Origin: Edolisoma coerulescens
Lineage: Eukaryota > Chordata > Aves > Passeriformes > Campephagidae
Reading direction: 5' to 3'
NCBI GenBank assembly: GCA_013397115.1
Contig: VWZW01004128.1
Location: 617,675 to 681,674, forward strand
DNA: 64,000 nt
In this document: in pieces, positions 61,027 through 64,000 of the stretch
How positions within the stretch are numbered: the first letter of the stretch is position 1
How the letters are laid out: every line of letters begins with the position of its first letter
Program-made: the position numbers and the translations under genes
Notes under the pieces: model-generated
What the model saw: the letters and a program-made list of their open reading frames with translations, nothing else
Database searches by the model: none
What the model was told of the DNA's origin: nothing

Positions 61027-61703
61027 CTCCAAGGAGCTCATGGAGAGGGTGGAGACGGTCTCGCTCTTGGACACCACGCCCGAGTTCCCTGAGTCACCCG
61101 TGTCACACAGGCTGTTGGGAATCTGTGACTCGTTGGAGATGTTTTGTGGAGCCAGCTGCTGCTGCTGCTGGATCATGGAGGAACCCTGCACCTCACTGCA
61201 CGCCATGGTCACCGGCTCCCGTGGGGGACTCTTGACCACGAAGCCGGGGTCGGTGGCCATGCTGAGGTGGATGAGCCGTGTCTGAGGCATCTGGTCGATG
61301 TTGATGCTGTATTTGCTCTCATCTTTGGGTTTGGCCCTCAGGGTGGATGTGTTGGTGGGCAGGATCACGTAGCTGGTGTCCATGGTCTGCTCTTGCGCCC
61401 GGGAGAGCTCCGAGTCCAACTTCTTGAAGATGTCCCCGTCGCAGATGTAGATGGATTTTGGCGGCTGGTTCTTGTCCTTCTTCAGGGTGAGGGAGTGGTT
61501 GCTGAACTCGTTCAGGTTGATGGCCCCCAGGTAGTGCGGGGAGCCCTGAAGGTGCATCTTGGAGACGTTGGCTGGAAGACTGTTGAAGTTGGATGAGCCT
61601 TTCTGGTGGTTGAGTTTCAGTTTCTCTTCGTCGGGCAGCGATGGGCGCTTCAGGGTCCCTGTGATGGTGGAGGTTCTGCACGTGGTGATGTCTTTGTTCA
61701 GCA
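61027..61703 (-). CDS. ADGRB1: ADGRB1 (BAI1) cytoplasmic-tail exon, 677 nt
   Basis: This exon encodes about 226 residues of the intracellular C-terminal tail of brain-specific angiogenesis inhibitor 1, an adhesion GPCR of the plasma membrane that in mammals acts in phosphatidylserine recognition, engulfment and synapse organisation. On the minus strand a pyrimidine-rich tract and CAG (AG at 61705-61704) precede the exon. The first codon is split (one base from the upstream exon, then TG), giving VLNKDIT. The exon ends on a complete codon, SSLE, followed by the donor GTGAGC (GT at 61026-61025). Segments such as TGTLKRPSLP, DGDIFKKLDSELSRAQE, DTSYVILPT and IDQMPQTRLIHLS are what I know from mammalian ADGRB1. 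The mammalian polyproline stretch between the RLIHLS block and SSLE is missing; this exon has a serine/glutamine-rich segment with five glutamines instead. The frame stays open for 73 codons past the donor, which is probably chance. ADGRB2/3 are excluded by the terminal exon of the same gene. Confidence 0.95.
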
Positions 61704-62129
61704 CTGGGGAGACAGAGAAGTGTCCTCAGCACCTCACCTGGGGTTTTGTTCGCACATCAAGACACCTCCCACAGTCGCTGCCCACCAGCACCTCTCCCAA
61801 AGAGGCACAACAGTGTTAAACATTATTTATATTTTTAAAATCCAGGATACTGAAGGCAAAACCAAAGCCAGGGAGGAAAAAAATTCCTTATTTTGAGATA
61901 GTTCTCTGTGATGTGAATTTTCCAACACAACCACGGCCAAAACTCCCATGTAGGCCAACACATTGATAACAATACATGGAAAAACAAAGACGTTTTTAGA
62001 TATTTAGTACATCTAGTATATGCATGAAATCTATATATTATTAATCTGTGGAGGTTAAAATAAAAGGTTGCTTTCGTGTAAAAAAATTATTTTGATTCAG
62101 GAAATAGCAGAAATACAACATTATCAATG

Positions 62130-62206
62130 ATTCATACAATCATAAAATCATCAAATGGCCTGGGCTAGAAGAGATCTGAAAAGATCATTGAGTTCCAGCC
62201 CCCTTT
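62130..62206 (-). mobile_element. CR1 LINE very short 3' fragment
   Basis: TCATACAATCATAAAATCATC then GGGCTAGAAGAGATCTGAAAAG and GAGTTCCAGCCCCC. Confidence 0.8.
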
Positions 62207-63779
62207 CAAATTTATTTTTTTTATTAACTCACTAAAATACTTCAGGTTACTCTTTTCCCTTAACAGTTCCAGTGTTAATGAATTGGTATTTTGAAACACA
62301 CCATATTTTGTTATGAATTTCAAACTGCTCTCCAAAAAATTTTACATTCCAGTAATCATGGCAAGGCTTTGTGAGAGCTCTCATTATTTACCAATTTTCA
62401 ATTTCCCTTCAGGAAAGCAAGTGGTGACAGGAATATTCCTTAAAAAAAGAGGAAAACTTTAAACTGAGGAGGAAGTGAACATGTCATAGAGGACATTTGG
62501 ACACTCATTCCCACACAACACTGTCCACAAAAAAAAACCATCTGCCCCTTTTCCAGGCATAATAATCTATGGTTCAGTTGATTTCAGGCTGCAATAAAGA
62601 TCTTGGAAAAATAATGACGTCAACCTTGATGTCTCCATTGGGTGAAAAATCAGAAAATCATGGAAATCAGACTGTGGGGCAGGGACAAAGTGCTGTAGGG
62701 GCTACTTACCCAGGATTTCAGCACAGGAAAAGAGAAATAAATGCGTGTTCCCCTCTCACCCATCTCAGGAAGGAATAAAAATAGGTAAATGGATCTTTTT
62801 CGTACTTTTTAGGATTTTTGGGGTAAGCTGACATTATTCAGCTGTTCCATGTGGGACAGAGGTGGGACACGGGCATCCCATGGCACTGAGGGCATGTTGA
62901 TTTTCCTACGAGATCAGAGTGGGAGTGAGGGAAGATCAAAGCTCCCCCGCCAAGACTACAGAGCAGGCAAGGCAGGATGAGCAGGGCACCAAGGAGAATA
63001 AAAAGAACTCGTAAAAAGCTTTTAAAGCTAAAAACTCTGGATGCAACCATGGCAGCCACGTTCATCTGGGCATTGCTGGGATAAATCAGAGCAAGTCAAA
63101 CCCTTCCCCTGGGAGTCCCAGCAAAGTTTATCGATCCAGGCTCTTCGCTGTGCTCACATCAGCTGCAGAAAATAGGTTTGGAGAGGTTTCCACTTGGCAA
63201 TCTCCAAAGATGGACCAAATCCTACCAGGGGATCTACGTGAGGGGGTTATGAGTGGTGTCAGCCACATCTCCAATCCATCACAAGAGGGGAGACGGTGCC
63301 TCCAGGAGAAACGATGGCCAAAAACCATTGGACAAGTTCCTGGTTTTTATCATTCAATAAGCAGAGTGCATGGGATGATGCATGAAAGGTCTCTGAAATG
63401 GGGTTTATTATTAACTACTTATCTTGGCTCACTCAAATGGAATTTTATGAGAGGAGGAGAATCTCTCCAGGCAGACATCAACAAACAAATTGTAGAGTTG
63501 GATGCTGGCAAAGGAGGGGAAGCCCAAGCTGCTGATCCAGGGGCTCCTGCCCTGAAATCTGAAACAAATCAGCTCCTTCCCTTCCTCTGGGAAACTCGAT
63601 TTGGGATTAAGAGGTGTGGTGGCAGATCCAGAACAGGTTCTGCTGTGGTTTACAGCTGGTGAATACTCACTGAGCATCCCCTCGACTCAGACACGGCCTC
63701 ACACACACGTTTTTCACACGTGGTTTTTTGGGACTGAGATATTTGGTGTCAAAAGAGAAGGAGGGAGACAAACGAGAAG

Positions 63780-64000
63780 AGGCTGACAGCTTGAAATTAG
63801 ATTAGAGAGTGTGAGACAGGGAAACAGAAAGAAAAAAAAATGGACAGACCCTGAAAAGAGATAAATGGACAGAAAGAGACCATGAAATAAGATATCACAG
63901 GGGTAAGTGAGATAAATATACTGAGACTGTGATAAGCACAGGGAGAGGGAGTGAGGCAGAGAGAAGGACAGGAAAAGATAAATAAGATATAGATAGATGT
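63780..64000 (+). repeat. Purine-rich low complexity (AGACA/AGAGATAA)
   Basis: Degenerate repeats of AGAC, GAGA and GATAAAT motifs with a short GATA run at the end of the window; likely continues past 64000. Confidence 0.8.

Larger units (their letters stand above)
61704..64000 (-). other. 3' part of upstream ADGRB1 intron
   Basis: The exon preceding 61703 should end with the DFEKDVDLACRS-type sequence known from mammals plus one base. I could not find it here, so it lies beyond the window. The stretch holds one short CR1 (62130-62206) and ends in purine-rich low-complexity DNA. Two good-looking donor sequences (62709-62708 and 63670-63669) have no supporting exon. Confidence 0.75.

Noticed and set aside
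61144..61596. 150-codon plus-strand frame
   Set aside because: Lies wholly opposite the ADGRB1 tail exon; it is a shadow of the coding strand.
61319..61732. 137-codon minus-strand frame
   Set aside because: Wrong frame of the ADGRB1 exon; the conserved protein is in the other frame, which also fits the splice phases.
62706..62712. Donor-like CTGG|GTAAGTAG on the minus strand
   Set aside because: No open, conserved coding stretch precedes it.
63669..63675. Donor-like CTCA|GTGAGTATT on the minus strand
   Set aside because: The sequence upstream does not translate to the expected ADGRB1 residues before VLNKDI, and no acceptor-bounded exon fits.
1..64000. CRISPR arrays, operons, tRNA and rRNA genes
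   Set aside because: The regularly recurring similar blocks are CR1 retrotransposons in a vertebrate genome; no spacer-repeat pattern or RNA gene was recognised.

Overview
This is a piece of a bird nuclear genome, probably a passerine. About forty copies or fragments of the avian non-LTR retrotransposon CR1 are scattered on both strands. Most are 5'-truncated and end in the CR1 3'-terminal sequence with degenerate ATTCTGTGATTC-type repeats. The consensus look of the youngest copies ('CCATGGCAGGGACACCTTCCACTATCCC' family, read here in pieces) resembles passerine CR1-J/E-type elements; that lineage assignment is from memory. There are no operons, bacterial signals, tRNAs or rRNAs.

The only protein-coding gene I can support is on the minus strand between about 44.5 kb and 61.7 kb. 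It is the 3' end of ADGRB1 (BAI1), an adhesion G-protein-coupled receptor. Four coding exons with consensus splice sites join in frame. In transcript order they are 61703-61027 (cytoplasmic tail), 60390-60355 (36-nt microexon), 59731-59627 (helix with the RKR motif that binds ELMO in mammals) and 45882-45685 (C-terminus ending in the PDZ ligand QTEV, then TGA). They encode the last ~338 residues. The extracellular thrombospondin repeats, GAIN domain and seven-helix domain lie upstream, beyond 64000. The ending DIIDLQTEV separates ADGRB1 from ADGRB2 and ADGRB3, whose tails end in DFQTEV. A 3'UTR of about 1.15 kb runs to an AATAAA at 44538-44533.

Layout: 1-43.0 kb is intergenic, downstream of ADGRB1, with no recognisable exon. 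It holds CR1 copies, a solo LTR with terminal inverted repeats and a 4-bp target duplication (13803-14228), a second LTR-like promoter unit on the minus strand (about 20347-21143), a possible third repeat (about 39900-40660), a long TTC/TTCTTG microsatellite (29813-29992), and a few CpG-enriched single-copy patches that could be conserved regulatory DNA. 43.0-44.5 kb is repeat-poor flank with a four-run G tract. 44.5-61.7 kb is the ADGRB1 3' end, including a 13.7-kb last intron full of CR1. 61.7-64 kb is the 3' part of the next intron upstream.

The most interesting observation is in the ADGRB1 tail. Where mammalian BAI1 carries a long polyproline region that binds the SH3 domain of BAIAP2/IRSp53, this bird exon has a short serine/glutamine-rich segment with a five-glutamine run and no polyproline. 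The ELMO and PDZ modules are intact. No clearly new genetic system was found.
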